Assembly (NCBI GenBank): GCA_030562195.1
Contig: CM060201.1
Location: forward strand, 29,308,067 to 29,372,066
DNA length: 64,000 nucleotides
DNA from: Nipponacmea schrenckii
Taxonomy: Eukaryota > Mollusca > Gastropoda > Lottiidae
Direction of reading: 5' to 3'
Made by a program: the position numbers and the translations under genes. Below the pieces are notes generated by a model that did no database searches, had not been told where the DNA came from, and saw only the letters and a program-made list of their open reading frames with translations. Positions 34,560 to 48,870 of this stretch are shown here, piece by piece (position 1 is the stretch's first letter; each line of letters opens with the position of its first letter).

Positions 34560-34645
34560 ACCTCCACGCAATGAACTGTGGGTAGATAAAATGGCGCTGT
34601 GATCAAATGGTGTTGGAAACTGTCAAAGAAATAACATCGAATTAG
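34560..34645 (+). other. Candidate non-coding first exon, plus strand
   Basis: The segment ends at 'cgaattag|gtgagttt', a near-consensus splice donor (gt at 34646-34647). The contained reading frames are short (for example ATG GCG CTG TGA at about 34591). This suits a 5' untranslated exon divergent from FUZ. The start is approximate. Its partner is unknown. The only plus-strand gene seen downstream is the zinc-finger gene, whose coding exon opens with an acceptor at 60853/60854. Joining the two would need a 26.2-kb intron. Transcript data would decide. Confidence 0.4.
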
Positions 34646-37600
34646 GTGAGTTTACTTATTGACAGTGTCAAAAAATAATTAAGTTTCAAAGGTCATTTGA
34701 TTTAAAAGAGATTCTGTAACATCCGATGGTTCTTGCAAGAATATTTGAAGAGAAAATCAATATCCTAATTTCGAAGCGTGTTGCGCGATCTTATTTGTCG
34801 GAATGACGTACGCGCACATGCTCTTATTAACACTGTGTGGTAACATAAACGGTTTTAATGTTGTCATATCGTTACATTCTTTCACATAACGTTTACTAAA
34901 TATGTCAAGGATGTCATGCCCTAAGACACTGCCAAATTTATCAGTGGAAATGCAAAGATTAAGAGAAATATCATAGCTCAAAGTTATAATAATACAGGCG
35001 TCCCATATCTTACTGCTGTCAGTTTATAACAGTGTAATAATATACCCGATATATTGTGCCATGACCCAAGCAGTAATATCGATCGATTTCTAAATAACTA
35101 CTAAAACTATAAGGAATAAAGAAAATAAGAAACTGTAGAGTACTATACGTTAGTAACAGAATAAGATATAAAGTGTTAGAACTAAGAAGTAAGTTTTCAC
35201 GCTTGTGATATTGTATAGATTATTTTGTAGGTCTACTTTCATATTGTATATTATTTGGGGACCTCCCACGGCAATAGTTGTAAGATAAAGGGAGGGATAT
35301 ATGAATGGTTGGTGAAGTTTCATTGATTATTTGGCGTGTGCCACTGCCTCTTTCGCCTATCACTTTTCCTTTGTGTGTACGGCGGGATATTGGACATATG
35401 TCATTACTAACTTAGACTATAGTCCCAATAGTTTTATTACACATTTGACAGTTCATATGTTAGCACTAATATAGATTTCTGGACACTGTTTTCTCATGAC
35501 AAGTGACTTTTGGTGGAGTTAAGGATAGTTTTGGGATTTTACTTATCAAAGTATATTTTATTTACCATTATGCTATATGCAGTCTTATGTAATTGTTAAG
35601 TGAGTGACAAGTGTTTTGTGCCTTTCTACAAGAACTGGAAGTATTGAATTGTTAACATTTTAGTGGCTTTTAAATAATATTTCCATGGTTCTATGGTGGA
35701 ATTTCTCAAAACTAAAACTAGGTAAAGTAACTTTTTATTGATTTTAATTATTGTGCAACTAAAACTGGTCCAAAAGGTCAAAGCTGTGCATCAATTCATT
35801 CTTAATGGCTTGATGAAGTTAGGCAGGCATTGGAGTATGAGTCATCCAAACCCCTATTTGCACACAAAAGACCCTCGCTAGCAACACGAACATTAGCAGA
35901 CTTTTTTTTTCTTTGTCTGAAATTTTTTGCCTGGAAGAATTTCAGTTCATTGTTTGAACTTGGTAATAGTGAAACAGTTCCTTGAATTTGCAATGAAAAT
36001 GAAATGTAATATATTTGATTAAATTAATGCAGGATGCCACTTAAGTCAAATGTTGTAAAAATATGAAATATGCAGTTTTTCTTGATTAATATTAAAAAAA
36101 TTAGATATTGAGAAAAGTCATGAGTCATTAGATTAATTGAAATGAATAAAAATTCTGATGGAATTAGAGATAAAATTTGAATTGGCAAATTGTTTTTGAA
36201 TAACTCCAGTTCTAAAATATTCTCATGCATCGTTGGTCAAATTGAATAAACAGTGCTCTGACAGCTGAACAATTTTATTGCATATTATGTGATTTGGATT
36301 TTTAGACATTTTATGACATCATGTTATAAATGTCATTTTAGATTGATAGTTAAAAATAATTCCTTTTGTTAATTAATCTGCTAGAACCTTTTATATATAA
36401 ATACTTTGTGCTCAATACCTTTGGGGCTTTTCTGATTTTTATTTAATGATTTTAAGTATTTATTTCTTAATGATGCTTTACAGATATAGAAAACTGGTCT
36501 AACTTGACATTTGATTGAAGTTTTAACATGAAAGGAAAAGGTCATTTTATCATTTAAAAAGTTGCACATTTAATTTGAAAGTTAAGTGTGGAAGGGTTTT
36601 TTCTGATCACACTATAAGTGTTTCATATTTCTAGTATTTATTGGTAGTTACTATTCAATACAGGTTGATTAAGATCTTATGAATTTAAAATGTTACATCA
36701 CAATTTCATAAATCTTCTGAATTAAAGGATGAATATTTAAGAAAAATATTCTAGAATGTCAATCACTGGAAGTGATAATTATTAACAAAATGTAAGAATG
36801 AAAATGAAAACTGCCATATATTTGAAATTTTTTTCCAAAGCCTGATATTAGAATTGCAATGCGATCAAGTGTTCTACTATATTATGATATAACTAAATTT
36901 GTAGAATATTAATGCCTTGTAAGTGTTTAAAACTTCTGACATAAAGATTACTATAAGGGTTTCCTTTGGAAGAAATATTTTGAAAAATGTCCTTCTATTC
37001 GCTATATATAAGAGGAAAGACTCACAAAGCCTTTTGTTTGACAGTAAGCCATATGGATTGACATACTGTGTTTGAATAAAATATTGAACAATGCATGGTA
37101 GGATATTGCTCATCAAACCTTCATCAATTTTAATGAGTAATATGAAACACGATTAGTTAAATGTAAATAAACTTCCAGTACCAAAGTAGATAATGTAAAA
37201 TACGTGTTGGTGATAATTGATCATATAGGCAACAATCAAATTTAAAACTATCAATATATATATAATTCAGTAAGTTGAATGACTGTATGCCATATAAACT
37301 AGTGCTGTGCTTTTGAATTTTCTCTCATGAAAAATACCCTTGCCAATACTTTTAAGTGTTCTGATCCATGCAGAAAAAATTGAATGATTGCATCAAATTG
37401 GCATTAACCAACATTCATCTGTACTTACGTCTTTTAGATTTATAGTTACCATAGATATATAGTTACCATCGATATATAGTTACCATAGATATAAAGTTAC
37501 CATATGTAATATGACCAGTTTCAGAGCATAGTCATCAGTAGTCACTTAATAAATGTTCTTGAAAGCATGAAAAGGGAAATTCTTAATAAACAAAAGCATG

Positions 37601-39599
37601 GAAAGCTGAACACCTCATTAAAAGAACATTTCTCTCAAAGATTTTGACATATTCAGGAAATATTATGATAGTTGTTATATTGTGTTAGCTAATGAGCTCT
37701 TGCTGATATTAAGCCATTGTTCTGGGTGAAGATTTTCTGGTATCTTCTGCTAGAGTAAGTGATTGACAGCTATATAATAAAGCTGGAAAGTTGAGAGAAC
37801 AAATACTATTGGTCAATAATTATTCTACATAGCAGATTTTACTCATAATTTACTAGTTTTATGTTATGTGTGAAATTTGCACAACTCAAATAAGTGAAAG
37901 AATAAATGGGAATGTTTATATACTTTTGTGGTGAGTCTTTTAAAAAAATTTCTTTAAGAAACAAGAGCCTGAGTAACTTTTGGTTAAAATTTTTGTTATT
38001 TTTACAATATCTAGTTTGACTGTAGTTAATGTGTTTTGGCAATTAATATAAGGTTTCTTGTAGATAACCAAGAACAAGCATCTCTTTATTGCTAGTATTT
38101 ACCTTGCAAATGATAGTAAAATAGTAAATCACAGGCTTTTACTAAACTGTTTAGATTCCATTATGCAAATTAAACACATTTTTGTGCTGGATTTAAACAA
38201 AATCCACTGAGATTACAGTTTAATTGAACATAGTACTGAAAGTTTTTTTTAGAAAAATTCCATAAGTCATTTAATCTAATTATATTGATCAGAAGAATGA
38301 TCATAATTTTTTTTATATAGCTTGTCTTATCTTTAGTGCTACACCTTCTGTAAATACTACAGAAATGGGTTATCAGGATAGTTATTTACCATTATGTATA
38401 TTGCTTGAGAGTAGTTCTGTATATCCCAGCTTATCATGACAATCTGTTATAAAAAGTGGGCTTTTTATCTGGTAAATGTGACCTGAAATGTTGACCGGTC
38501 AAATTAGGCAATAGATATTATGCCAGGCTTTTCCTAGCAATTCACAATAAAAGCACAGATTCCGGATTGAGGATTATTACTATACAAGTCATATCTCTTT
38601 TTAAATCTTAAAATTCTTTGTTTAGACTTAAACACTATCATAAAAGGATTGGCACAGGATTGAGTTTGCTATGAAAGAATACAGTAGATCATAGAAAATT
38701 TATTATATCAAAAGTACAAACTTTATCAAGTATCAGAAATAGACATTTGTTCACGTTGGATACATGTTGTGTTGAAAACTTCTCAACTGTTAACATGTTA
38801 TCAGAAAACAGCCTTTACTTATTGGTGAAAATCGATAACTACATTATACAGAAGATCATATATATATCTTAGTTGTCATAAAGGTTTTATAATGATAGAT
38901 GACTCAATCAAAAAACCTTGTTATGTGTATATTAGAAATCAATAAATTATATTGATCTCTTAGATATACAGTTTATACTAAATCACAATTGCAATATCAG
39001 ATTACTAATCACAAAGGAATAATAACATATCGTGATAAATATCACAAAGTAATGAATAAGCACCAAGATTTCTCTTCTAAGCTCTTTTCTGATTAAAATT
39101 TCAAATTAAACCACAAGATTAAGTCAAATCAATTCTAACTTTTTTTGTATTAAGTTTTGTCTTTGTGACTTTTTTTTTCTGTTTTTTATAATAGTAACAG
39201 GTAATAAGTTAAGTATTTTCAAAATAATTACCAATTTTCAATCAAAATACTTTGTAATACCTGAGTGACTTTTTTTATTATTTGTTTTTAATTCACATAT
39301 CCCATTGTGGCATTACATTTTATGTAAATGAGGATTTGAGAACAGAAAGATGTTATAGGGATGCATTATTTACCTATATATAACATTACTCAATAGATCT
39401 GATTCAATCTTTCCAGTTTATTTTCTTTGATTCTCAATCTTTTATTTATTTATCATCAAACAAGACTGAACATCAAGTTTAAAACTCCTAGAAAAAGAAT
39501 GAATTACAGTTATTTCAATACCATCTACTCAGAGATAAATGTAAGACTATTCATCAAGTGTTACCCTTAATGTTTTTTTAACACCTTGCGTTCACTTGA
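34646..39599. other. Gene-free stretch (possible zinc-finger gene intron 1)
   Basis: AT-rich with no supported exon. The part 35225-35470 ('ggggacctcccacggc', 'gtacggcgggatattgg') is less AT-rich and open in more than one plus frame, but has no splice frame or recognisable family. A small tandem repeat at 37440-37505 is listed separately. Minus-strand open frames between 35802 and 38042 are low-complexity chance frames. Confidence 0.45.
37440..37505. repeat. Short tandem repeat, 17-bp unit, 4 copies
   Basis: Four copies of 'tatagttaccatagata' at an exact 17-bp spacing, with single substitutions ('atcgata' in the second copy, 'ataaagtt' in the fourth). Confidence 0.93.
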
Positions 39600-40100
39600 T
39601 CATCTTCACATCTATCATTTTGGCGCCCAAATTATCACTGACCGTTAAATAACAATAGGTTTCTACACCATGGGGTTACACCTACAGGGCTGTTAATTTA
39701 CTTCTATGTCCAGTCTTACGCAACACCACTACATTACCATCACTAGACCATGACATTATGACCACAGTCCACTGACAACTGATCAATACCTATCTAGTTA
39801 ACTGTTAAAAATCTTGATTTAAAAAATCAATAGCTTAGTGAACCCCAGGAGCTCTGGTGTTAGCTAAACTGAAGAAATATTAGCTGTGGTCAGTATGAAC
39901 ACTTTAATATGACCATTAGACCATGACATATCCACTGACCACTAACTGGACAGCTACTAACAGCTCAGTCCCCTGTGGGTCTTTAATTAGTTAATGAGTA
40001 AAAAGGTAATTAAGGTGGTTAATGAGAGAGTAATTGGCATGTAAGAGATAATATAAACATTGATGTAGTTTAATAAGGTTGTTTGTGTCCTGGGAGGATA
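39590..40100. promoter_or_regulatory. Candidate intronic regulatory stretch
   Basis: More complex and less AT-rich than its surroundings. It ends in a run of homeodomain-type cores (TAAT or ATTA) in 'ctttaattagttaatgag', 'aaggtaattaaggtgg' and 'ttaatgagagagtaattg'. No open frame. This is a compositional impression only; conservation in related species would be needed to support it. Confidence 0.2.
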
Positions 40101-43100
40101 TCTATAATAGGTACATTAAGTGTTTGTTTACACCTATCAATTAAATCTATTATATTATTTATTGATGTTGGTAACTTTGTGTTAGTAAACAGGAAAAAGG
40201 CCTAAAATACATTTGTAGATAAATAAAAATATTTACATACATAAACATAATGTGTATGTGTTGAGAACAATATTTTCTAAAATGGCTACTGTCAATTTGC
40301 ATATTCATCCATAATCATTTGAGTCTTGAAATGACTTGGAAATTATGAAATTTGTGATCAGAGACATTGTCATTCATAAGGTTTTCCAGGAGCATAGTAT
40401 TTTGTTGTCAAGCACAGCAATGAGAATAACTTTTGTACCTTCTTTTTTGAAGAGTTTGTACTGTTATGCCTGTATATAATTGAGGTGCAGATTTTAACAT
40501 ATTTTCTCTTTAATAATTATTTCCTAAAACTAATTCAAATTTAGTAAATTGGTGTCACTACTTTAACATTTATAATGTTCGTTCAATAATTTCCTAAGCA
40601 ATTGAGATAAAATATGGCTACTAAAGTGTTGATCTCAAAATGAAGGAAGTATTTATAACATAACCACTGTTTAAGATAACTGTACAGAAGTTTTTACATA
40701 TTATGCATAGACACTGGATGTATGTAGAGCAAAACTTTCAACTGTAAGATGTTACAAGTGTATTTGAAGTAGTCAATGCATTTGATAGTGTTTTAAAAGA
40801 ATTGGGGTTCAGATCTGTTCTTTCAATGGTAGGTTTTCTGTTTTACAATTCCACTTAGAACTTTGGTACCGGTACGTATATATATTTTGCTTAAAATTTT
40901 GAGCCAACTAAGTTTTTATATCCTATGATTTTTTTTTAAAGCAGAGTCCATTCTTAGATTGATGCTTGTTTGAATAGTACATCTGAATCAATCTGAAATT
41001 TATTTTCAAAGCTTGTTATCTTTAAAGGTACTAATGTAGTCTGTATATCCAGGATTTTAAAAGGTGTATGTAACAAATAAATAACTAGCTCTTTACAGGT
41101 TATGAAAGTATGTTTTGTGGTTCAACAATGGGTATGAATTTCATAAATAAATGTATTATAAACTTAGTCTTGTCTAATTTTATTGGTAATGAGTCGTGAT
41201 TTTATCTGTAGACTTACATTTGTGATACATGCTAGATCGGGGTGTTTTTGTGACACTTAGATGAAAGATGTATAAACGGGTAGAAAAAACATCGGAAATG
41301 GTTCAGTAATGAGAAAAAATGAAATTTGTTTGAGTTTTTGGATTAAATACAAGTTGTTTGGAGACATGAAGTCGGGTTGTCCGTATTTTCTTAAAACAAT
41401 AGTAAACACAAGTGTATCAAACATGTGAAGCATGCACATGTACATAAATGTATATTGAACCTGTGTTTTTACATTGACTTGACACAATTTATGTGTGTCT
41501 TCTGATGTCACTCCACATCAATTTTCATTTTTTGTCCACTGTTATCTTAGCTTAGTCTTGAACTACATTAAAAACTCTATACTTTTAGTACTTAAAACTT
41601 AATAGAAATATCAGTTAGCTTGATATACCTTTATTGACAATGATAGCTTAAAATCATTTTAATTCTTTTCTTTTTCGAAGTTTGGAAATTTAACAGTTAG
41701 CATGGTAAAGATACAGAAGAAAATAGTCAACTGAAAATGTTGCTGTTTCATGTTTGCTTGAAAAATTTAAATTTGCTTTGTTTGAGTAAACTTCATAAAT
41801 ACTATCACTTCATTTTGACTGTAGATCAATTCTGACTCATAAATTATTCAGTAATAATAATAATTTCTATTTGGTTTCTATAATATCTCTTGTACAATGA
41901 AGCAACATGGAACTTATTTATTAGTCATAATGTTATGTCAGATATGCACTCTTTATTTCATTGCAGAATGACTTAATGAAATATTCCAAATGGTAGTAGC
42001 ATGAGATGGGCCTTTTCAATCATGGCCATGTATTTTTTGTTGGTTATTGTACAAATTAAGTTGTCAACTTTAGTTTTTCAGTGAAGGGTGTAGCATGAAG
42101 ATTCTTGCTCACGAAGTTAATATTTAGTATAATATAATGAAGAGCAAAGAAAATGAGATGCAAAAACAACCATCTGTTCAATTGAAGACTTTTGGCCATT
42201 GATTTCTCTTTCTTCATGCCTTAATCAAGTTATAGGTTTATCTAGCACTTTTTTTACCTGTTCCTTTGTGAGTTGAAACATTTATTTAGTTTGTGTTTAT
42301 CGTTTGTTGTTTTTTAGACTGTTGTATATTTATCTAAGTAACATAGAAGGAAAAAAAAAACAATGTAAGCTCAGGCCAAAGTTTGTGTTAGATTGCATCT
42401 CATGCCAAATTTAAGCCCAAAAGTCCTAGCAATATACAAGACTTATGTGTTCTTAGAGCACCTGGCACTGTGCAGTCGCAGTCAAGGGTCTCTAAGTGCA
42501 AGGTTCCTGATGTCTAATGTTTTATATATGGTGGAAAGATTAAGGGTTAGTATTTTAAGACTAGAGGTTATTTGTAGAGGTAAAGATATAGATGCCTTGG
42601 TATGTCATCAGTTGTATATGTACCTTCGACTTCGTTGTATGTGTGTTTAGTATTTTACACGGTAGGGAAGTAAACATGTATATCCTGTTGACAAGGGATA
42701 TAGGCATTGCTTACAGTTCAATATCTAACTTCACCTTACTGTTCCCGCCATTAGCGTTGCAATTATTTGTTCCTTAGTAACCCACAATTTTTTTTTTTTG
42801 ACTGCCTATGTGTAAAAAGCAAATACAATTTAACTCAGCAAAAAAAATAACTTAATTTTCTTCACAGCAAAAACTCAAATTTATTGAAACATTGAATGAA
42901 TTTTTTATATATCAATCAAATGAAAAGCTCCCAAATCAGTGAATCTGAAACTTAACAAAATTTATCTAGTGAAATCAAATACTCCCCATTGTTGTAAATT
43001 AAACACTATGTTGATCTATCAATACCAAACTAGTTTTTAACGAGTTCTATGCTGTATGTCACATGTTTAAAGGATGATTTTTAAAGCCGATAGACAAGAA

Positions 43101-46100
43101 AAAGTGCACATTCCACCAGAAAAAGTTTGATTGGAAATAAACATATTGAAGTGAACGTTCCATCGGAAGATCAATTGTTAGTTGTGGGAAGAGAGAAAAA
43201 AAGAAGAAAAATCATGTCATTTTAAATGTACTATCTCTCAAAATGTCAAACAGAGATTCATCACCATAAAACATTTCATTTAACAAATTTGTTCACAACT
43301 TTTATTGGTTAAATACAGTCCTTTAGCACTACTAGAGCAATGAACTTGCTTACGTGAACCCAAGTAGAAATATATTGATATATATAGTGATATGCAATTT
43401 TTATCAGCATTAAATTGTTCTGAACAGTTCTTTAACACTTGTAAGACTTGTAAAAAATCCTCATTATTAAATGCTCTTTTTTGCACCAAATATCATTGGA
43501 TCAAAAATAAATTCAATCTGAAATACAAGTAAGAAGACCTGGTGTTTGGACTACAAGAATAAAAAGGTATAAGCTACTGGCCAGAGGGATTCACACTCTT
43601 CTGTGCAACTTCCAATTAAAGCTCTATTGTGTAGCATGTATCCAATAATGTTACAATGTTAGAAAACAAAAACTGGACAATGTCATTTAGTTGACAGCAT
43701 CACAAAATTAAATCTTGAAAATAACAATCTTGGGAAAAGAGTTTTTTTGCACTGAATCACAATATATATTGTGTGTTAAATCATATGTCTGAAAATCAAG
43801 TTTTACATGTTTATCTGATCTTAAATCAAGATTATGAATTGTTCAGTAGCTGATATAAGAGAACTTAATTTGCAAAATTTGAGGGAAATTTTCTGATAAT
43901 TGTGAAAAGCTTTATATATCTTCTTATTAAGGTGATAATTTCCTCATGAGTAATATAAACTTGTTTCTAATAAAGAGTTAAGTTATTCTAGTGTATTATA
44001 ATAAGTATTCATATAAATGGAAATGAAATCACATAGAAGAAACATATTTCTCAGTATGATTATTGTATGTATCTTTTGAAGGCCCTTTAATATTTAAATC
44101 CCCTACTACAGGGTATTTAAAACTTAACCGGATTTAGAAGCTTTAAATAATGATATTATTTACTTGACCCCTATCTTGTGTATTGTTATATGTATATAGA
44201 TAAATTTATGAAGCCGAAGTTTTTCCAAGGTAAATTGGGGACAGGAAATGGCTGTTGAATTTGTGATTTACAATATCTTTAAGTACACAGTATTTATCAA
44301 TGCTTAGCCAATGTTAGTCGCCACTCGTGCTTGGAGCACCTGTCATACATAGATACGGTATATCTATTCATATTCATAAACCCTTTAAACTTATAAATAC
44401 ATATTTCCTCTTAGTGAATATTTGGCGGGGTAATATCCCTATTGATAAGCTATAAGGCTATATAGTAAATACCATATATGTACGCTATAGATATTAGTTA
44501 AGATTGAATATTTCTTATCTAGTTTTGGCTCAATTGAACAATGAAACATCCTGTGTTTAAGTAGCAAATCAAAATAAAAACTTATGTATATTTTTGGTGC
44601 GTGTGATATAATTGTAGTGGTTTCTGGTGTATTCGTAGTAAAAATCACTCAGGCGTATTGTTATATACTACATTCAAACATTTACCCCAGGCAGGCAGAT
44701 GGCTCTTATTCATTATGTAAGTTCATGTAAATTTTATGAAATTTCTTTTTTGTCTTTTTTTGTTACTACTTCTTCAGCTGTAGTAAAAAATATGGCTTTG
44801 TTTTCCCAAACAAAAAGATCTTTTCTTGCCTATAGAACACTATCTACCACTCTTTCTTTTCTTATGCTTAATTTTTCCTTCAGTTTTCTTCAGGCTTGTG
44901 CTTCTCCTCATTCTATTGGCTGAGAAGGGGGATCTGAATTCTTTGTTACATACAGAAGCTTTCAACATAAATTATACCAATTTAAAGTTACAGCTGACAG
45001 TTGGCTTTTTCAATTTTATTTATACTTTTTGTATTTAGTTATCTTTCTCAAACCTTTGAAGTTGACAATGTGATATCAGTCTAATTTGGACCATTATGGA
45101 ATAATGATTTCTGGTTTTTGATTATAGCAACTCCTTTTAAGGTAATTATTAAAAAAAAAATATTTTTTTGCAATAATTATTTTGAAATTTGTCTTAGTTT
45201 GAGAAATAGTTCAGAATCATTACAACTTTGGAAGCAGATGGACTCTTTCATGCTTATTGGTCAGTACATATTAATTTTGTTTTTAAGTCTGATTTGTGGT
45301 TAGGCTAAGTTTGGTTGCAAATGAGCAGCTGGTTATAGCTGGTTGAAATTTGGATATAGGATAACATATAATATATCTTTCACCAGAAGTAGTAAGATAT
45401 AATAAGTATTTTGTTATCTGTAGGCTTCCTGCCTATCCTTAATTTTGAATTGTGCTATATTTATGTTGTACAATTGTGATGCAATGGAAATTTATAAATA
45501 GGTTTTGGTAAATTTACTATATACTATTTTCAGTGAAAATTTGAGCAAGTATAAGTTTTGCAGAGTTGATTGATTTTATCAGTGTGATATTTTGATATTA
45601 ATCATGGATAACATACTTTATAAATTAAACAGATAATGCAAGTACCTTTATCTTATTAATCTGTATGTTATTGTGTTTTGATAGATATATTATTATTTCT
45701 AATATATTATTTATAGTTACATTAAGTTATAGCATAATACTGGTACATGAAAGTCATAAATTGCTAATGCATTTTAAGTTATAGCATATAACAGAACTGT
45801 TTAAGCGTGTTATGTACAACTTATAGCAATAACATTTGTACATGCAATTTATGATTAAGGTTTAAGGTTCCTAACTTCAACTAGTACAAGAAGAAAAGCA
45901 TTTTTTGTACTCGAATGATGGATAATTCTAGTTTACTTTCTGAGAAAATTCATTGATTTGACCTGCAGTTGTAAACATCTATTACGAAAAATGTCATTGT
46001 AGAAATGGACAAAAAACCTTTTTCTAAAATGAGGAAAAAGATTTAAATTGTCATTACGTATGGTTTTTCATTGGTAGATCAATTCTTACTGGGAATAGTA

Positions 46101-48600
46101 GTTAACGACAGATGTAGTCTAAATATAGATTAATGATGTTGTCGTAGATTATGCACTTTGAATGTTAGAATAGAGGCGAGGGGGAAATCGTTAGTTTCTT
46201 ACGTGCTGCTTCAACTTCTCTTTTCTTCTAATTTAAGTGCTTGGGGATCTCATTGAAGGAAAACTAATGAATGAAAACTCTAAAGTTAATGTACTTCGAT
46301 TATCATTTTAAACTGGTGATGAATGCCATTTTAAAAGAACTTATTATTTCTGACAAAACAGCGGAAGTTCGTCAAAATTGTGGCTAAAAAAAATGGAAGT
46401 CATATAAGAAAGAAAGCAATTAAATAGCTGAAAATATTTTTTTATCTTATATATACTGCAAATATTAGCTAGCTACTGCTCTATTTGTAGATGTTAAAAG
46501 CTCTATTTGTAGAAAAATGAAGCTGATAAAGATTTTAGTAGGAGGAAATAAAAGTTTATAACAGCATCTTTCAACATACTGTAGTAATTGGAAACTTTGG
46601 AAGGCGTAAATGAAAAAAAAAATCTCAAATGGACATAATATTATACATGTTTCGAAAGAGGAAATTTTTATAATTGACTTTTTATTTTTGCAAAGTATGG
46701 TTTCACTCTTTAATAAGTTTCTGTTCCTTGAATGTCATGCATTAGACATATTTGATTGAAATAACTATAAGATACAGCAGCACCAGTAGAGACAACTGCT
46801 TCAAGCCGTAATGTTACCTAAGTAAAATCAATTTTTATTTGCAATACTTATTCTTCAACTGCCGAATGGTAGCAAGTACAAAATAAATCTAGTGTTAAGT
46901 TTTTCATGGAGCATATATCACAGGTTTGAGAACATGAGAAGTACTAATCACTATGTACTAGTTAATGATAGTACTAACTCATTAAACCCTGGGGGGTATC
47001 CAGTAGTCACTAAAGGTTGTTATTATTTAAAATGGACATTTAGTAGAAGTTTAATGATCCTTAACTAAGATTATTGAATAATTTTTTAGGCTGCTTTCTG
47101 AATCCAGAAACTAACAGTCGAGCTTTACAAGAATTTTTTTTCTTTCTTTCATATTGTATTCATAAACAATTGGTTATCACTGATTATGTCTAGCTTTTGA
47201 TGGAGTCTGATGATTGCTGTTCCCTTAAGTTACTAGAAGATGACACTGAATAAAATACATGTTTTTCTCCAAATTTAAAAGGCATCAGTCTCTCAAATGA
47301 TATAAGTTTAATCCAAAGTTTATACACATCTATAAGGCGCAACTTCCTTTGTTGAAAGTACAAGCTCATTGATATTTACTAAACTTTTAATAAGGACTTT
47401 CCATCTGTAATAGCCAATCTCTTCTCCCAGCCCATCAAACAGTTGTCATGAATTCTATTGTTTAATTGTCTATTATCACTAATGTCCACTGGAGTGACCA
47501 GAAGCGGTCATTATGACCAGAAGTTTTCCAGAATTAAGCACATTGTTTCAAACTTGTCATATCAATCATCAAGGGACAGACTGTGCCACAATAAGATTGG
47601 TTAAAATAGAGTTGGGGAGAAATCTGATTTATTTTGGCCTTCAATCTGATTAACTAGCTTAACTGATAGAGATTTTTACCTTCTGTTCACTTTTACTGAA
47701 GAGTTTATTAGTAGATAAATGGATTGCCATCTGCATAAATTTACTCCTGATTTACAATCTGTTATCAAGATGCATATAATTATGAATTTTACACACATTT
47801 GTAAGGAATTAAGAATTAAGTCTTTTCTGGAAGTAAAATTGTCATGAAATTTGGCATATATATTGATTATGTAAAATGTGTTTAGATGACAAAACAGTAA
47901 ATAAAGAAATGTAATGATTATTTCATTAAACATATTAATAATAAATGATTAATCAAACAAATGTATAGTTCATATCATAGAGAAATATTTATTTTAAACC
48001 AATAATTGATAAACATTACATAATGGAATAGCATGATTTTTTTGATTTTTCATCTATAATAGTTTTTATTAGAAAACATCAAAGAATGGTTATAATATAG
48101 GAATAAGTCATTTCTTTTTCTTGACAATTCATTCATTTAACCTTGACTAAAATAAAACTTTTCTGTTTTGAGGTTGTTTTTTGTTATTTTAATTATTGGG
48201 TTATATCAAACATTTCTTATATGTTTTGCTATATGTGTTTTAGAGGACATCATTCTCTTTGTTGAAATTGCGTTTGGCTTAGGGTTATTTTTTTTTATAC
48301 ATTTTCAGTAAAGATATTGTGTTCATAATTTTATTTTCACTTAAATTTAAAATTTCATAGCTTGACAATGCTGTCTATCTTTATGATTTTAAATGTATGT
48401 ATTTGACCCCTTAAGCTTTATGATGTAGAAGGTCAGTAGTCTGTCTAATTTACTTATCCAATATTATAAGACCCCATTGACCAGTCTAACACCTAGTTGT
48501 TTGCAATATTTGAATTCAATCCTCAAATTAAGGGTCTGTTTTATTTATTTTGTGGTTTCTATTCTTTGAGGTATTGATGAGATCATGAAAAGAAAGATAG
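40101..48600. other. Gene-free stretch, no feature recognised
   Basis: AT-rich with long T and A tracts (for example near 42790, 45150, 46615). The open frames at 42393-42650, 44699-44923, 44826-45038 and 45118-45303 overlap or are hydrophobic low-complexity, with no splice context. I see no RNA gene and no clear repeat array. Confidence 0.45.
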
Positions 48601-48643
48601 AACAAAGGTTTAGGACAGGACTAGGGGGTTGATGACATCCTTC

Positions 48644-48870
48644 TATATAAATACAAACTCAGTATATCCTGCCTACAATAACACACAATGGTGAAATCAA
48701 ACCCTCCTAAGTCTCATCCATCTTTTTCTCAATCTAACTTTGACATTTCTACAACTGTAATTCTACCTGACCCACACAAATTAAGTAATTCTCTTATGCA
48801 ACCTTTAAAGTCCAGCTGTCCAGAGAGATGGGTCACATTAAGCTTTTGGTCATCCCTTTGTTTGGCTTGA
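48644..48870 (+). other. TATA-like box followed by a 60-codon frame (weak candidate)
   Basis: 'ctatataaatac' at about 48643 lies 44 bp before an ATG at 48688 that opens a 60-codon frame. The frame begins MVKSNPPKSHPSFSQSNFD and ends in a stop at 48868-48870. It is Ser/Pro-rich and recognisably like nothing I know. No signal peptide, no polyadenylation signal nearby, no splice sites. It is most likely coincidence. Confidence 0.12.

Larger units (their letters stand above)
34430..34850. promoter_or_regulatory. Probable bidirectional promoter region
   Basis: CpG dinucleotides are frequent here (for example 'tcgcgcaag', 'gtcgacctccacg', 'gcgtgttgcgcgatc', 'gacgtacgcgcac') in otherwise CpG-poor, AT-rich DNA. 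The FUZ start lies on the minus strand at 34528, and a strong plus-strand splice donor lies at 34645/34646. That leaves little room for two separate promoters. A TGACGTACG motif at 34805-34813 resembles a CRE/ATF site. No TATA box stands out at the expected places, consistent with a CpG-type promoter. Confidence 0.55.
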
